Numbered from the stretch's first letter, positions 52,812 through 61,760 are shown. The stretch: DNA of 64,000 nucleotides from Sphaerisporangium rubeum (GCF_014207705.1 NZ_JACHIU010000001.1:4084501-4148500); one strand, 5' to 3'. The notes: generated from the sequence alone by a model not told the origin. Numbers and translations are program-made.

Positions 52812-53968
52812 CCTCGGCCGGCCGCTTCGGTGAGGGCCTGCGGGGTCACGGCGCCGAACAGCAGGCGGCCGTCGTCGGTGATCAAGGCGGTGACCAGCTT
52901 GGTCTGGATGACCCGGCCGCTGCCCCAGGAGCCGGAGACCGGTTTGCCGGTCTTGAGCAGACCGTCGAGGACCTGGGACGGGTCGGCGCCGCCGGGACGG
53001 CGGTCACCGGCGGACGGCTGAGGGAGGTCCGCCGCCGAGAACGGCAGCTCGGCGACGGTGGCCCAGCCGCTGCCGAACGTCCGCAGCTTCGCGGCCGACG
53101 ACGGCGGGCCCCCCTTGTCCCCCCACGGCCCACCGGGTGCCGCGTCCATCCCGAAGCTCTTGTGCTCGACCTTGGCGCCGGCCGGCGGGGTGAAGGCGAA
53201 GTTCTCCGGAGCGGGAGCGGTGAACGTCACCTGGGTGAAGCCGACCTCGATCGCGGGCTCGGTGGTGCCCTTGGCGTACACCTGGACACGCAGCGGGACG
53301 TACCGCTCGCCGTCCAGCGCGAGCCTGACCTCCTTGACCAGGGACTCCGGCTGCTTCGGCGTGAGCACGAGCTGGTAGGCCGACCGGCCGGCGACCGCCT
53401 GGGTGTTGTCCACCGTGACGGACGTGCCGCCGGACTCGGCGGCCTTCAGCACCTCGGCGGCCATGGCGTCCGGGGTCAGCGCGGGTGCCAGCGAGGACGG
53501 CGGCCGGCTCGGGTGACCGGCCGCGGGCTTCGGCAGGGTGAAACGGGTCGCGGTGTTGGCGTCGCTGCGCCACAGCCACGCCTGGCCCTTGCCGTCGGCG
53601 ATGAGGTCGGTCTCGCTCATCGTGCCGGGAAGCGCGATCCGCACCCGGTCGTCGCCGCCGTACCAGACCTTCACCGTGTGGGAACCCGACAGCAGCGCCA
53701 GCGGTGAACTGCTCGTGCCGCCGGGAAGCGGCAGCGACGGCAGGCCGAGCGACGTGGTGGCGACCACGGTGCCGGACATGACCGGGGGCCCGGCCCGCTG
53801 CGCGGTCCTGGCGACCTCGGCCAGGAGCTGCGCGGCGGTACGCTCAGGCAGCGTGGGGTCGCCCTGGACGGCGGCGATGACCGGCCCGGCGGCCAGCGCG
53901 GCGCCGGCGACGGCGGCGGCCGCGACCGGGACACCCCACCTCATGGCGCGTGTCGTGTTGTACGGCAT
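52808..53968 (-). CDS. LolA-like exported protein (DUF2092/sigma-regulator-type)
   Basis: A 386-residue exported protein. A signal/anchor segment lies at about 10-33 (MRWGVPVAAAAVAGAALAAGPVIAA). The rest shows the LolA/RseB-type half-barrel: MSGTVVATTSLGLPSLPLP, SHTVKVWYGGDDRVRIALPGTMSETDLIADGKGQAWLWRSDANTATRF, SAYQLVLTPKQPESLVKEVRLALDGERYVPLRVQVYAKG, EVGFTQVTFTAPAPENFAFTPP. Such proteins bind lipids or sense envelope state. It starts the operon with the ABC ATPase and permease, so it may present a lipophilic substrate to them. ATG 53968 has GAGGAG upstream. The divergent two-component system shares its promoter region. Confidence 0.82.
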   Translation of the reverse strand: MPYNTTRAMRWGVPVAAAAVAGAALAAGPVIAAVQGDPTLPERTAAQLLAEVARTAQRAGPPVMSGTVVATTSLGLPSLPLPGGTSSSPLALLSGSHTVKVWYGGDDRVRIALPGTMSETDLIADGKGQAWLWRSDANTATRFTLPKPAAGHPSRPPSSLAPALTPDAMAAEVLKAAESGGTSVTVDNTQAVAGRSAYQLVLTPKQPESLVKEVRLALDGERYVPLRVQVYAKGTTEPAIEVGFTQVTFTAPAPENFAFTPPAGAKVEHKSFGMDAAPGGPWGDKGGPPSSAAKLRTFGSGWATVAELPFSAADLPQPSAGDRRPGGADPSQVLDGLLKTGKPVSGSWGSGRVIQTKLVTALITDDGRLLFGAVTPQALTEAAGRG

Positions 53969-54047
53969 GTCACTCCTCAACGTTATGCCGCTCCGGTGTC
54001 GTCCGGAGCGGACACGACACAGACTGCCGGGTGGTCCCTGTGCCGAA

Positions 54048-54097
54048 GCTGAGACGAGCTGAGAGCCCTCTCAGCGGTGTCTCAGCCGCGTCTCAGC
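54048..54097. promoter_or_regulatory. Array of five TCTCAGC heptamers in two orientations, 10-11 bp phased
   Basis: TCTCAGC occurs at 54069-54075, 54080-54086 and 54091-54097, with starts exactly 11 bases apart, and its reverse complement GCTGAGA at 54048-54054 and 54058-54064. The array lies between the LolA-ABC operon and the response-regulator gene (54155). OmpR/PhoB-type regulators bind as tandem dimers to direct heptamers with 11-bp period, so this is the most likely binding site of the adjacent regulator on both divergent promoters. Confidence 0.75.
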
Positions 54098-54154
54098 CGC
54101 GCCGGGCCAAGATGTGAACGGACAGGTTCGAAGGCGGCGGAAAGGGTCAGGCGC

Positions 54155-54829
54155 ATGCGGGTGCTCGTCGTGGAGGACGAGAGGCGGATGGCCGCCGCGT
54201 TGCGCCGCGGGCTGCAGGCGGAGGGGTTCGCGGTGGACCTCGCGCACGACGGTGAGGACGGCCTGCACCTGGCGAGGGAAGGCGACTACGACGTCGTGGT
54301 GCTGGACATCATGCTGCCGGGGCTGTCGGGGTACAAGGTGTGCGAGCGGCTGCGCGCCGAGGAGAACTGGGTGCCGATCCTGATGCTGTCGGCCAAGGAC
54401 GGCGAGTACGACCTGGCCGACGGCCTGGACCTCGGCGCCGACGACTACCTCACCAAGCCGTTCTCCTACGTCGTGCTGGTGGCGCGGCTGCGCGCGCTGA
54501 TGCGCCGCGGCGCGCGCCGCCGTCCGGCCGTGCTGCGCGCCGGTGATCTGGAGCTGGACCCGGCGGCCCGCACCGTCAGCCGCGGCGGGGAACCGATCGA
54601 GCTGACGCCGCGCGAGTTCGGCCTGCTGGAGTACCTGCTGCGCCGTCCCGGCGAGGTGGTGTCCAAGACCGAGATCCTCGAACACGTCTGGGACACCTAC
54701 GACACCGACCCCAACGTGGTCGAGGTGTACGTCGGCTACCTGCGCAGGAAGATCGACGTCCCGTTCGGCCGCGCCACGCTGCGCACGGTGCGCGGCGCGG
54801 GCTACCGTCTGTCCGGCGATGGCGGCTGA
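54155..54829 (+). CDS. OmpR/PhoB-family response regulator
   Basis: A 224-residue regulator. The receiver has VLVVEDERRMAAALRRGL (acidic pocket), phosphoacceptor D51 (VVLDIMLPG), the Thr/Ser switch (ILMLSAKD) and K in YLTKPFSY. The C-terminal winged helix contains LELDPAARTVSRGGEPIELTPREFGLLEYLLRRPGEVVSKTEILEHVW and VEVYVGYLRRKID. It binds DNA as tandem dimer. Its start ATG 54155 has GAAAGGG eight to ten bases upstream; its stop overlaps the kinase start by 11 bases. The 11-bp phased heptamer array just upstream suggests that it controls itself and the divergent ABC operon. Confidence 0.95.
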   Translation: MRVLVVEDERRMAAALRRGLQAEGFAVDLAHDGEDGLHLAREGDYDVVVLDIMLPGLSGYKVCERLRAEENWVPILMLSAKDGEYDLADGLDLGADDYLTKPFSYVVLVARLRALMRRGARRRPAVLRAGDLELDPAARTVSRGGEPIELTPREFGLLEYLLRRPGEVVSKTEILEHVWDTYDTDPNVVEVYVGYLRRKIDVPFGRATLRTVRGAGYRLSGDGG

Positions 54830-56270
54830 GACGGCCGGCGCCGAGCGGCCGGGGGACGCCGGACGGATCGGCCGGGATCGCGACGCCGGATCGGCGGGCA
54901 CGCCGCGTGCGGCGCGGTCCGCGTGGCCCGGGCCGCTGGTGTGGTGGCGGCGGCGGAGCCTGCGGCTGCGGCTGACGGTGACGGCGTCGGCGGTGCTCGC
55001 CGTGGCGCTGGCGCTGGCGGCGGCGCTGCTGGTGCTGGTGCTCGGCCGCGCGCTGATCGCCTCCACCGACGAGGTGGCCTACCAGCGGGCCAGGGACGTC
55101 GCGGCGCTCGCCGACGCGGGACGGCTGTACGACCCGGTGACGGTGCCGGACGGCACGATCGTGCAGGTGCTCGACGCGCGTGGCCGCGTCACCCATGTCA
55201 CGCCGGGGGCCGACCGGCTGGTGCCTCTGGTGCCTGAGCGCGACCGCGCCGCGCGGCGAGGTGGCCGGGGGTTGTTCGTGGACGGCGGGCCGTACGGCAT
55301 CCCCGGCCCGCTGCGCGTGGTCGTCGTGCGGGCCGACCAGGGCCGCACGGTGATCGCCGCGCGGTCGTTCAAGGACGTCTCCGACAGCATCTCCACGACG
55401 GTCCACACACTGGTCGTCGGCACTCCCCTGCTGCTCCTGCTGCTGGCCGCCGTGAGCTGGATGATCATCGGACGTACGCTGCGGCCCATCGCGGCCCTGC
55501 GCGCCGGCGCCGAGGAGATCAGCGGCACCGCGCGGGCCCGCCGCCTCCCCGTGCCGGAGGCCCGCGACGAGGTGCACGACCTCGCGACCACCCTGAACGC
55601 GATGCTGGATCGGCTGGAGGCGGCCGGCGCGTCGCAGCGGGCCCTGGTGTCGGACGCCGCGCACGAGCTGCGCAGTCCGCTGGCCAGCATCCGCCTGCAA
55701 CTGGAGGTGGCGCTCGGCCACCCCGAGGGCCAGGACTGGCGGGAGACCGCCGAGGGGGTCCTGGAGGACACCATGCGGCTCAGCCGGCTCGCCGAGGGCC
55801 TGCTCACGCTGGCCCGGCTGGACGAGCGGCGCCGGCCGCACCGCATGGAGGAGGTCGACCTCGCCGACCTGGCCGCCTCGACCGCCGAGCGGTACGACGG
55901 CGCGCTGGTGACGCTCGGCGCGATGGAGCCCGCGCGGGTGCGGGGTGACGCCATGGACCTCACGCGGGTGCTGGTCAACCTGCTGGACAACGCCGTGCGG
56001 CACGCGCGCTCGCGGGTGACGGTGGAGCTGCGCGCGCGGGACCGGGCCGTGCTCGTGGTCACCGATGACGGGCCGGGAGTGCCGGAGGCGGACCGCGAGC
56101 GGGTGTTCCACCGGTTCACCCGCCTGGACGACGCGCGCAGCAGGGACGACGGCGGCGCGGGGCTCGGCCTCGCCATCGTCCGCGAGACGGTGCGCGCGCA
56201 CGGCGGCTCGGTACGCCTGGAGGACGCCGGCCCCGGCCTGCGTGCCGTCGTCGTGCTTCCGCTCGCCTGA
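54819..56270 (+). CDS. HAMP-domain sensor histidine kinase
   Basis: A 483-residue membrane kinase. Transmembrane helices are near 47-72 (LRLRLTVTASAVLAVALALAAALLVLVLG) and 192-215 (STTVHTLVVGTPLLLLLLAAVSWMIIG), bounding a small external sensor of about 120 residues. HAMP follows (LRPIAALRAGAEEIS), then HisKA with H282 (ALVSDAAHELRSPLASIRLQLE) and the GHKL domain with N box VLVNLLDNAVRHA, G1 VTDDGPGVPEADRERVF, G2 GGAGLGLAIVRE. It phosphorylates the overlapping response regulator. The external domain has no recognised ligand fold. Its first 25 residues are hydrophilic and glycine/arginine-rich. It is coupled to the regulator by an 11-base overlap. Confidence 0.95.
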   Translation: MAAETAGAERPGDAGRIGRDRDAGSAGTPRAARSAWPGPLVWWRRRSLRLRLTVTASAVLAVALALAAALLVLVLGRALIASTDEVAYQRARDVAALADAGRLYDPVTVPDGTIVQVLDARGRVTHVTPGADRLVPLVPERDRAARRGGRGLFVDGGPYGIPGPLRVVVVRADQGRTVIAARSFKDVSDSISTTVHTLVVGTPLLLLLLAAVSWMIIGRTLRPIAALRAGAEEISGTARARRLPVPEARDEVHDLATTLNAMLDRLEAAGASQRALVSDAAHELRSPLASIRLQLEVALGHPEGQDWRETAEGVLEDTMRLSRLAEGLLTLARLDERRRPHRMEEVDLADLAASTAERYDGALVTLGAMEPARVRGDAMDLTRVLVNLLDNAVRHARSRVTVELRARDRAVLVVTDDGPGVPEADRERVFHRFTRLDDARSRDDGGAGLGLAIVRETVRAHGGSVRLEDAGPGLRAVVVLPLA

Positions 56271-56416
56271 CCACCGCCGTCACGCCTTACCGGAGGACCA
56301 CAGATGATCTTCTCCTGGTACCTCCGTGAGAGGGAGGCACAGGCTCGTCCACGCTGCCTCTTCCGTGGTGACATGTGATCTCATAAGGGGATTCGTCACC
56401 AGCGTGTGGAGGGCCA

Positions 56417-57916
56417 GTGCTTCCTGAGAAAGGCCGGTCCGCCGGCGAACTGCTCGCCGAGATCGAGCGGCTGCGGCGGGACGACCTGCAGGTGCGCGGT
56501 GGCAAGGTCACCGCCTACGTGTACGACACCGGCCGCGCCGAGGTGCACGAGGCGGCGGCCGGGGCGTACGCGCGGATGCTGGAGGTGAACACCCTCGACC
56601 CGACGGCGTTCCCGAGCATCGTGGCGATGGAGCGGCAGGTCGTCGGCGCGGTCGCCGGCCTGCTCGGCGGCGGTCCGGGGACGCCGGGGATCTTCACCAG
56701 CGGCGGCACCGAGTCGATCATGCTCGCGGTCAAGGCGGCACGTGACACGTGGCGGGCCGGTGGCGGACGGCCCGTGGAGGGGACGGCGGACGCGGCCGGC
56801 GCCGCCATGGCACCGCCGCGGGAACACGGACGTGGCCGGCCGCAGATCGTGGTGCCGGTGACGGCGCATCCGGCGTTCCGCAAGGCGGCGCACTACCTGG
56901 GGCTCGACGTGGTGGCGGTGCCGGTGGACGCGGCGACGTTCCGGGCCGATCCGGACGCGACGGCGGCGGCGATCACGCCGGCGACGGTGCTGGTGGTGGC
57001 GTCGGCGCCGTCGTACCCGCAGGGGGTGGTGGACCCGGTGACGGAGATCGCCGCGGCTGCCGCCGCGCGCGGTGTGCCGTGCCACGTGGACGCCTGCGTC
57101 GGCGGGTGGCTGCTGCCGTGGCTGGCCGAGGCGGGGCAGCCGGTGCCGCCGTTCGACCTGTCGGTCCCCGGTGTGACGTCCATCTCGTGCGACCTGCACA
57201 AGTACGGGTACACCCCCAAAGGCGCGTCGGTCGTGCTGTTCGCCGACCCGGCGATGCGCCGCGCCGCGTACTTCGCCTCCGGCGCGTGGCCCGGGTACAC
57301 GATCATCAACGCGACGGTGCAGAGCTCCAAGTCGGCGGGCCCGCTCGCCGGTGCGTGGGCCACGCTCAACGCGCTCGGCCGCGACGGGTACCTCGACCTC
57401 GCCAAGAACACCCTGACCGCCACGCGCCGCCTCATCGACGGCATCGGCGAGATCCCGGGGCTGCGGGTGCTCGGCGAGCCGGAGTCGTCGCTGGTGGCGT
57501 TCACCGGGGACGGCGAGGTGGATGTCTTCGTGCTGGCGGACGAGGCGCGCAAGCTCGGCTGGTTCCTCCAGCCCCAGCTCTCCTACGCCGGCATCCCGGC
57601 CAACCTCCACATCACGGTGACCGGTGTGACGCTCGCCGGGGTGGACGCCATGCTGGAGGTGATCGCCGCCTCGGCGCGCGCCGCGCGCGAGCGCGGCCCC
57701 GCGCGCGTGCCGGAGGGCCTGCCGGAGATCCTCGCGTCCCTGGACCTCGACGCGCTCGACGACGCGACGTTCACCGAGCTCGCGGCGTCGGTGGGGGTGG
57801 AGCTCGGCGGCTCGGGACAGCCCGAGATGGCTGTGGTGAACACCGTGCTCGACGCGCTCCCCGCCGCGACCAGGGAGGCCGTCCTGATCAGGTTCCTGTC
57901 GGCGCTGTACGGCTGA
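56417..57916 (+). CDS. PLP-dependent decarboxylase/lyase-like enzyme (sphingosine-phosphate-lyase type)
   Basis: A 499-residue group II PLP enzyme. PLP contacts are TSGGTESIMLAVKAARD, HPAFRKAAHYLGL, HVDACVGGWLLPWL and the Schiff-base Lys K262 in SISCDLHKYGYTPKGAS. The overall pattern (NTLDPTAFPSIVAMERQVVGAVAGLLGG near the N-terminus) is that of glutamate decarboxylase/sphingosine-1-phosphate lyase relatives found in actinobacteria; annotation often reads aspartate aminotransferase family. The substrate is not known. GTG 56417 follows TGGAGGG. It runs into the convergent FolP2-like gene for 29 bases. Confidence 0.88.
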   Translation: MLPEKGRSAGELLAEIERLRRDDLQVRGGKVTAYVYDTGRAEVHEAAAGAYARMLEVNTLDPTAFPSIVAMERQVVGAVAGLLGGGPGTPGIFTSGGTESIMLAVKAARDTWRAGGGRPVEGTADAAGAAMAPPREHGRGRPQIVVPVTAHPAFRKAAHYLGLDVVAVPVDAATFRADPDATAAAITPATVLVVASAPSYPQGVVDPVTEIAAAAAARGVPCHVDACVGGWLLPWLAEAGQPVPPFDLSVPGVTSISCDLHKYGYTPKGASVVLFADPAMRRAAYFASGAWPGYTIINATVQSSKSAGPLAGAWATLNALGRDGYLDLAKNTLTATRRLIDGIGEIPGLRVLGEPESSLVAFTGDGEVDVFVLADEARKLGWFLQPQLSYAGIPANLHITVTGVTLAGVDAMLEVIAASARAARERGPARVPEGLPEILASLDLDALDDATFTELAASVGVELGGSGQPEMAVVNTVLDALPAATREAVLIRFLSALYG

Positions 57917-58757
57917 GCGAGCGCAGGCGGGTGACGGTGTCCAGCGCGGTGCGGGCCGACGCGGGGTCGTGCACCCGGAACACGCGTGCCCCCTGCCACG
58001 CGGAGACGGCGAGGGTGGCGAGCGTGCCGGCGTGGCGCTCGGTCACCGGCAGCCCGCCGAGGGTCTCGCCGACGAAGTCCTTGTTGGAGACGGCCACCAG
58101 CACCGGCAGGCCGGTGGCGGTCAGCTCGTGCAGGCGGCGGCTCACCGCCAGGGAGTGCCAGGTGTTCTTGCCGAAGTCGTGCGCGGGGTCGATCAGCACG
58201 GCGTCCGCACGCACCCCGGCGGCGACGGCGCGCTCGGCCAGCGCGGTGACGTGCGCCACGACGTCGGCCACCACGTCGTCGTAGCCGACACGGTGCGGCC
58301 GGGTGCGAGGCTCGGCGCGGCCGGCGTGCGCGCACACCAGGCCGATGCCGTACGCGGCGGCGACCTCGGCCAGACGGGGATCGGGGCCGCCCCAGGTGTC
58401 GTTGAGCAGGTCGGCGCCGGCCTCCGCGACCACCTCACCGACCTCGGCGCGCCAGGTGTCCACGCTGATCACCAGATCGGGATGTGCCTCGCGCACGGCC
58501 GCCACCAGGCCGGCGACCCGGCGGATCTCCTCGGCGGCGTCCACGGTGTCACCGGGGCCCGCCTTGACCCCGCCGATGTCCACGATGTCGGCGCCGGCGC
58601 GGACCGCGTCGCCGACCGCCGCGAGCGCGGCGTCGAAGCCGTAGGTCCTGCCCTGGTCGAAGAAGGAGTCGGGGGTGCGGTTCACCACGGCCATGACGGC
58701 GAAGGCTCCGGGAGGGAACTCACGGCCACGCAGGCGCAGGGTGTGCGGTGTGTGCAT
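57888..58757 (-). CDS. folP2: Dihydropteroate synthase paralogue, FolP2 type
   Basis: A 289-residue TIM-barrel protein with the DHPS start AVMAVVNRTPDSFFDQGRTY. Canonical DHPS continues with GGESTRPG, which holds key pABA/pterin loop residues; here the position reads VDIGGVKAGPG. The rest (VISVDTWRAEV, DLLNDTWGG, VLIDPAHDFGKNT, SNKDFVGET) agrees with mycobacterial FolP2 (Rv1207 type), a paralogue reported to lack dihydropteroate synthase activity. Its real role is unknown; in mycobacteria it lies beside gpgS, which here is 33 kb away. The ATG follows TACGCT by seven bases without a binding site, so the mRNA is probably leaderless. Its end overlaps the convergent PLP-enzyme gene by 29 bases. 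Confidence 0.88.
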   Translation of the reverse strand: MHTPHTLRLRGREFPPGAFAVMAVVNRTPDSFFDQGRTYGFDAALAAVGDAVRAGADIVDIGGVKAGPGDTVDAAEEIRRVAGLVAAVREAHPDLVISVDTWRAEVGEVVAEAGADLLNDTWGGPDPRLAEVAAAYGIGLVCAHAGRAEPRTRPHRVGYDDVVADVVAHVTALAERAVAAGVRADAVLIDPAHDFGKNTWHSLAVSRRLHELTATGLPVLVAVSNKDFVGETLGGLPVTERHAGTLATLAVSAWQGARVFRVHDPASARTALDTVTRLRSLSRTAPTGT

Positions 58758-58764
58758 CACCGCA

Positions 58765-58770
58765 AGCGTA
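58765..58770 (-). promoter_or_regulatory. -10 box TACGCT, leaderless folP2-type transcript
   Basis: On the minus strand TACGCT is followed by seven bases and the ATG at 58757, without a ribosome binding site. Confidence 0.45.
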
Positions 58771-58868
58771 CGCCGGGCCGGGGAAGCGCCGCGCGGCCCC
58801 ACACCGCGCGAACGGCCGTGACGTACGGGGCCGGAAGGGGGCCCGCACTCGGGAACGCTCCAAAACGG

Positions 58869-59735
58869 TCAGGCCGAGGTGCCGCTCTCGGCCACCGATA
58901 AGAAGTCCTGCGCCATGCCGGCCAGGCGCTTTCGCACGTGCACCAGCGCGATGATGCGGCGCAGCGCGGGATCGAGGGAACGGACCACCAGACCTGCCTT
59001 GGCCGCCTGCTCGGCCATGCCGCGGTACCCCAGCATGGACGCCGACGAGGCGCGGATGGCCATCGGCCACGAGCCGCGTTCGTCGATCTCGGCCGCGATC
59101 ACCGGCCGCACGCCGTAGGTGGCGAAGAGCTGCTCGAACTCGCGGCGTCTCGCGCTGCCGGGAGGCGGCAGGACCAGGCGCATGGCGTTCAGGCGGATCA
59201 TCGGCACCGTGTCCGGCAGTTCGAGCCCCGGTGGGGAGAGCAGGACGATCTCCTGCCGTTCCAGGGGGTGGCTGACCAGGTCGGCGGGGACCGGAAGGTC
59301 GGTGAGGCCGAGGTCGGCGCGCTGCTCGCGTACGGCGTTGACCACGCCGTCACGGCCGTCGCACCGCACCAGGTGCACGCGGACGCCGGGATGCTCGGCG
59401 ACGTACGCGGGCAGCAGACGGCCGGCGAGGACCGGTTCCAGGCTCGGCGGGGACGCGAGGCGCAGCTCGCCGCCTGAATGGGTCTGCGTGGCGAGGGCCT
59501 CGATCTCGTGGACGGCGTCGAGGGCCTCTCGGGCGAGTTTGACGACGCGGCGGCCCTGGGCCGTCACGACCACTCCCCTGCCGGATCTGGCGAAGAGCGT
59601 CATGCCGAGCTCCCGTTCCAGATCGCGGATGGCACGGGAGAGAGCGGGCTGTGCGATGTACAGCGATCGTGCCGCGTCTGTCATTGTGCGGTGCTCCGCA
59701 GTGGCGACCACATAACGGAGCTGCTGCAGATTCAT
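58869..59735 (-). CDS. LysR family transcriptional regulator
   Basis: A 288-residue LysR-type regulator. The winged helix is NLQQLRYVVATAEHRTMTDAARSLYIAQPALSRAIRDLERELGMTLFARSGRGVVVTAQG, and the periplasmic-binding-protein-like effector domain begins GGELRLASPPSLEPVLAGRLLPAYVAEHPGVRVHLVRC. The effector is unknown. It is not beside an obvious target; the divergent gene is the zinc metallopeptidase, 203 bases away. The start at 59735 follows TAGCTT by seven bases, so the mRNA is probably leaderless. Confidence 0.93.
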   Translation of the reverse strand: MNLQQLRYVVATAEHRTMTDAARSLYIAQPALSRAIRDLERELGMTLFARSGRGVVVTAQGRRVVKLAREALDAVHEIEALATQTHSGGELRLASPPSLEPVLAGRLLPAYVAEHPGVRVHLVRCDGRDGVVNAVREQRADLGLTDLPVPADLVSHPLERQEIVLLSPPGLELPDTVPMIRLNAMRLVLPPPGSARRREFEQLFATYGVRPVIAAEIDERGSWPMAIRASSASMLGYRGMAEQAAKAGLVVRSLDPALRRIIALVHVRKRLAGMAQDFLSVAESGTSA

Positions 59736-59742
59736 GGCAATG

Positions 59743-59748
59743 AAGCTA
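59743..59748 (-). promoter_or_regulatory. -10 box TAGCTT, leaderless LysR transcript
   Basis: TAGCTT on the minus strand ends seven bases before the ATG at 59735; no ribosome binding site is present. Confidence 0.45.
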
Positions 59749-59938
59749 GGGCAGAGAGCCACGGCGATTCCGGAACATCGCGGAGATCACCTCGGACGAT
59801 TTCAGAATGTGACCAGATACAGCGACATCCGTGACTATAGAGAAATGAGTAAAGTTCTGCCCTAAATCCGGGAAGATGGGGATCTTGTGACGGGGGAGTT
59901 CGGCGCGGCCCATTGAGGCTGTTTAAGGGGGCCCGGAT

Positions 59939-61603
59939 ATGACCGACAACGGAGCGCACCCACCGGCCGGCGGCAGACATCCCTACGGACCGCCGCACGG
60001 CGGCCGGGTGCCGCCGTCCGCGACCCGGCCGTATCCCCTCCCGGGACCGCCGCAGGACGCTCCACCTCATGGCGGACCGGGACCGCAGGCGCCGCACAAC
60101 CCGCAGGGGCCGCACAACCCGCAGGGGCCGCACAACCCGCAGGGGCCGCACAACCCGCAGGGGCCGCACAACCCACACAACCCACAAAGCCCACACGACC
60201 CGCATGGCCCGCAGGGTCACCAGCCACCGCAACCGTACCCGCAGGGTGCTCCTCCGCGGCCGTATCCCGCTCCGCCTCCCCCACCGGCACGCCACGCGGC
60301 CCCCGCGCCGCCGGCGTACCGGCCGCCGTACGCGCCGCAGGGACCCGCGCAGCAGGGACCCGCGCGGCAAGGGCCGCCACCAGGCGGGTACGGGCCGCCG
60401 CAGGGGCCGGGGCCGTACGGGCCCGGCCAGGCGCCGGCCGGGGCCGGCCGGCCGTACCCCGGACCGGGGGTGCCGGGACCGCCGCGGCCGGGACGGCCGT
60501 ACGCGCCGCCGCCGGGGCCGGGCCGGGGGCCGTTACCGCCGCCGCCGGGGTGGGGAGGGCCGGGGACGCCGCACGGGTGGCGGCCGCCGAAGCGGCGGTC
60601 GGGGGCCGGCACGGTGATCGCCGGGCTGCTCGGGTCGGTGGCGGTGGTGTTCGTCCTGCTGGTCATCGGCTCGGCGCTGCTGTCCAAGGCGCGCCTGTCC
60701 GAACCGCCGTCGCCGGTGGCGATCCCCACGTACGACCCGGACGCCTCCCGCAGCCACCGGCCCGACTCGAGCGACCGGCCGAGCCACAGCGAGCGGCCCG
60801 ACCCGGTGGCGACCCGGCCGCGCGCCACCCCCACACGGGACGCGCGGCCACCGGTCACGGTTCCCGTGCGCAACACCACCCTGACCCGCAACTCGGTGTA
60901 CCTCATCACGGGGCTGCCACGGCAGTCGTGCCGCGCCAGGGCCACCGACATCTACGACGACGCGCAGCTGAAGGACCTGATCCTGCGGACCGGCCAGTGC
61001 ATGGGACGCACCTGGGCCCCGGCCCTGCGCAAGGCCGGCATCCCGTTCGCGCCGCCGGGGTACGCGGTCAAGGCGCGCGGCGGCCGCGGCGCGTGCGGCG
61101 ACTTCCCTCAGCGCGGCAGCATCGTGCCGTACTACTGTCCCCGCAACACCACCATCTACGCCGCGACGTCGCCGATCGCGCGCGGACGCGGTAATCAGCA
61201 GGGGTACGGGTCGCTGTCGAGCTGGCACGGCGCGATCACCGGCATGATGGCCCACGAGTACGGTCACCACGTGCAGTACCTGTCGGGCCTGTCGGACTCC
61301 TGGTGGCGCAGGCACCTCGACGCGCGCTCCACCAGCGGCAGGCTGGCGCTGAGCCGCCGCTTCGAGTTGCAGGCCAACTGCTTCGGCGGTCTGTGGATGC
61401 GGTCGGTCGCCGCCAGTTACCCGATCCCGCCGGCGCGCCGCGGCACCCTGTACTACTTCTTCTCCAACGTCGGCGACTGGCCGGGCCGTCCGCGCGACCA
61501 CGGCTCACCGGCCAACAGCGGCCGGTGGTTCAAGCAGGGGTACGAGCGGACCCGTGTCGCGCAGTGCAACACCTGGCTGGCCCCCGCCTCGACGGTGTCC
61601 TGA
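59939..61603 (+). CDS. Neutral zinc metallopeptidase (YpfJ-like) with Pro-rich cytoplasmic part
   Basis: A 554-residue protein. The first 210 residues are Pro/Gly/His/Gln-rich and disordered, with four tandem PHNPQG units, a type often seen in actinobacterial membrane proteins that gather partners. One membrane helix lies near 224-246 ([21 protein letters not shown]), then an external peptidase domain. The zinc motif is HEYGHH with H439 and H443, and downstream [15 protein letters not shown] supplies the third ligand Glu. The domain is the neutral zinc metallopeptidase of YpfJ type; substrates are unknown. ATG 59939 has AAGGGGG upstream. The protein is divergent from the LysR gene. Confidence 0.9.
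   Translation: MTDNGAHPPAGGRHPYGPPHGGRVPPSATRPYPLPGPPQDAPPHGGPGPQAPHNPQGPHNPQGPHNPQGPHNPQGPHNPHNPQSPHDPHGPQGHQPPQPYPQGAPPRPYPAPPPPPARHAAPAPPAYRPPYAPQGPAQQGPARQGPPPGGYGPPQGPGPYGPGQAPAGAGRPYPGPGVPGPPRPGRPYAPPPGPGRGPLPPPPGWGGPGTPHGWRPPKRRSGAGTVIAGLLGSVAVVFVLLVIGSALLSKARLSEPPSPVAIPTYDPDASRSHRPDSSDRPSHSERPDPVATRPRATPTRDARPPVTVPVRNTTLTRNSVYLITGLPRQSCRARATDIYDDAQLKDLILRTGQCMGRTWAPALRKAGIPFAPPGYAVKARGGRGACGDFPQRGSIVPYYCPRNTTIYAATSPIARGRGNQQGYGSLSSWHGAITGMMAHEYGHHVQYLSGLSDSWWRRHLDARSTSGRLALSRRFELQANCFGGLWMRSVAASYPIPPARRGTLYYFFSNVGDWPGRPRDHGSPANSGRWFKQGYERTRVAQCNTWLAPASTVS
60092..60163 (+). repeat. Four 18-bp tandem repeats coding PHNPQG
   Basis: Perfect copies begin at 60092, 60110, 60128 and 60146, each CCGCACAACCCGCAGGGG, followed by a drifted fifth. 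Perfect identity indicates recent expansion in frame in the metallopeptidase's disordered region. Confidence 0.9.
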
Positions 61604-61727
61604 CGGGCCGCCTGGTGCTGTGACCGGCGGGAACGTCGTCGTGGCGCGGGCCAGGAGGCGGGGTACGGTGTCATGTCCCCGTAAGCCACTTGTCACCGCT
61701 TGATTTCCTGATATTGGGTTTGGGTCT

Positions 61728-61760
61728 TTGATGTCCAGGTATGGGGGTTAGAATCCTGGA
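61728..61760 (+). promoter_or_regulatory. Candidate promoter of the LCP gene with flanking inverted arms
   Basis: TAGAAT (61749-61754) is a strong -10 box; TTGATG (61728-61733) lies 15 bases upstream, slightly short. TCCAGG (61734-61739) and CCTGGA (61755-61760) form inverted arms around the -10 region. The promoter is 87 bases ahead of the GTG start. Confidence 0.5.

Noticed and set aside
57888-58757. Assignment as the folate-pathway dihydropteroate synthase
   Set aside because: The catalytic loop differs (GGVKAGPG in place of GGESTRPG) and no other folate gene is adjacent; FolP2-type paralogue fits better.
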